From Candidatus Bathyarchaeota archaeon (lineage in GTDB: Archaea > Thermoproteota > Bathyarchaeia > 40CM-2-53-6 > DTDX01): a DNA stretch of 32,279 nucleotides. This document shows, one piece after another, positions 31,453-32,279 of this stretch (positions are counted from its first letter, which is position 1; each line of letters begins with the position of its first letter). A program made the translations under genes and the position numbers. The stretch spans positions 1 through 32,279 of the forward strand of contig JAGTQY010000008.1 in the NCBI GenBank assembly GCA_018396815.1. Direction: 5' to 3'. The notes under the pieces are model-generated. The model worked only from the letters and a program-made list of their open reading frames with translations. It had not been told where the DNA came from and searched no databases.

Positions 31453-32279
31453 CTATTCTTTAAAATTATTATTAAAGGCTTTCATAAGGCTTGCGAATAC
31501 AGCGAAAACAGAAATAGTCCAAGTTAATGGGTTAAACGAGTAAGTTAATGCTAATCCCTTTGTAGCTACAATTTTGATTACTTCACCTGTTTGCTCATCT
31601 ATAAAGAAGGTTGTGCGAGTTTCAGGGCCTATAATCCCAGCTAAAAGAAGAAGCCATATTCTTAATGCTCCTTGATAAAAAGGAAAGCTTGAATGAAATT
31701 TATAAATTGATAATTGTAAAGTTAAAAAATCGATAAAGCTATGTCCGCTTAAAAAATAAGTTGTATAGGAGCTTGTGTAAACAAGAAAAGCTAAAGGTAA
31801 ACTAGCCATAAAATAACCTAGTTTTCTCCAATCTTTATTAACCAGAAGAAAAGTTATAAAGGCGAGTGTTATTAATCCGCTTTCCCATTTACATGCTACA
31901 CCGAAACCAATTATTATGGAAAGAATTAAGAAAAGCTTATGATTCTTAATAGCATAAAGAAATATTAAAACCGATAGAGAAATAAAAAACATAGCATAAA
32001 TATCAAGCATTGAAGAGCGGGCTTCAGAAAGAAAAAGCTTCTCTAAACTAAGCATATAAACAGGTATTAATGCGAAAATAGTTTTACCTAAAAGCTTAAT
32101 GGAAAGCAAATAAATTATGATTAATACAGCTAAACTGAATAAACCATTCATAGTAGTTGGGTTTTGAAATAAAATTTCTGAAAAACCTATAAAAAACTTT
32201 GCTAAAGGTGGATGCTCGAAATTAAATTCATTTGGTGGAACACCATGAATATACAACCATCCTGCTAAAGCATAAATTT
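31453..32279 (-). CDS. PMT/GT39-like membrane glycosyltransferase, partial (5' end outside window)
   Basis: The frame is open to the right edge (reading IYALAGWLYIHG before the first possible start), so the true start is outside. The family motif HPPLAKFFIG follows NFE. Many membrane helices and a short extracellular loop around RTTFFIDEQTGEV resemble dolichyl-phosphate-mannose-protein mannosyltransferases, which move a sugar from a lipid carrier to proteins. The frame stops at TAG (31453-31455), but homologous-looking sequence continues in frame for 78 codons, so the gene is probably truncated. Surface-protein glycosylation would fit the Asn/Thr-rich proteins nearby. Confidence 0.75.
   Translation of the reverse strand, partial: IYALAGWLYIHGVPPNEFNFEHPPLAKFFIGFSEILFQNPTTMNGLFSLAVLIIIYLLSIKLLGKTIFALIPVYMLSLEKLFLSEARSSMLDIYAMFFISLSVLIFLYAIKNHKLFLILSIIIGFGVACKWESGLITLAFITFLLVNKDWRKLGYFMASLPLAFLVYTSSYTTYFLSGHSFIDFLTLQLSIYKFHSSFPFYQGALRIWLLLLAGIIGPETRTTFFIDEQTGEVIKIVATKGLALTYSFNPLTWTISVFAVFASLMKAFNNNFKE

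Noticed and set aside
31453-31455. Pyrrolysine at the in-frame TAG of the glycosyltransferase
   Set aside because: TAG ends several other genes in the window, no pyl genes are seen, and neighbouring genes are decaying, so a nonsense mutation is simpler.

Overview
The window comes from an AT-rich archaeon, probably a thermophile of the TACK side of the tree. The evidence is an archaeal RNA polymerase operon (rpoH-rpoB-rpoA-L30e-NusA), an Lhr-core helicase neighbourhood, class III pilin signal peptides, and tRNA genes broken by bulge-helix-bulge introns. rpoA is one fused gene (A' plus A'') and rpoB is unsplit. That arrangement, together with a eukaryote-like ubiquitin pathway, is known from Caldiarchaeum/Aigarchaeota, Thaumarchaeota and related lineages such as Bathyarchaeia. 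The exact phylum cannot be fixed here. GC-rich tRNA stems in an AT-rich genome suggest growth at high temperature.

Layout. (1) 122-684: a minus-strand cluster of tRNA-Tyr (3 introns), tRNA-Asp (none) and tRNA-Lys (3 introns). (2) 795-9081: the RNA polymerase operon. (3) 9068-11405: aspartate carbamoyltransferase, with pyrI (plus a small Rossmann-like gene and an HD hydrolase) divergent from pyrB. (4) 11411-13660: a large NrdD-like protein with an HTH and an ATP-cone but apparently without the catalytic Cys and the glycyl-radical site. (5) 13863-18257: tRNA-Pro (2 introns), an ICC-type phosphoesterase, a SWIM protein, a tiny membrane protein and Lhr. (6) 18258-19234: mostly non-coding, with tRNA-Thr (2 introns). 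(7) 19235-24187: a six-gene same-strand ubiquitin-like locus. (8) 24120-29075: surface or membrane proteins and a Hjc-like nuclease. (9) 29076-32279: a decaying region with a dead vapBC pair, one intact pilin, a broken pilin copy, and a PMT-type glycosyltransferase interrupted by an in-frame amber codon.

The most interesting part is 19235-24187. A ubiquitin-like protein ending exactly in Gly-Gly, an E2 and an E1 sit 5-6 bp apart. They are preceded by a JAMM/MPN protein with one membrane helix and about 320 predicted extracellular residues. Both ends are flanked by proteins carrying a zinc ribbon plus a B-box-like finger, one of them with a multi-pass membrane tail. The E1 has its own N-terminal ubiquitin-like domain. 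The MPN domain keeps HxHPx6SxxD but has Lys where the catalytic Glu is expected. I infer a membrane-associated ubiquitin-like conjugation pathway, with the B-box proteins as candidate E3-like or adaptor factors. The E1/E2/Ubl/JAMM identities rest on motifs; the membrane coupling and the B-box role are inference.

Across five tRNA genes I count ten introns. Each can be placed by a BHB or relaxed BHB fold, and removing them leaves 76-78 nt cloverleaves.
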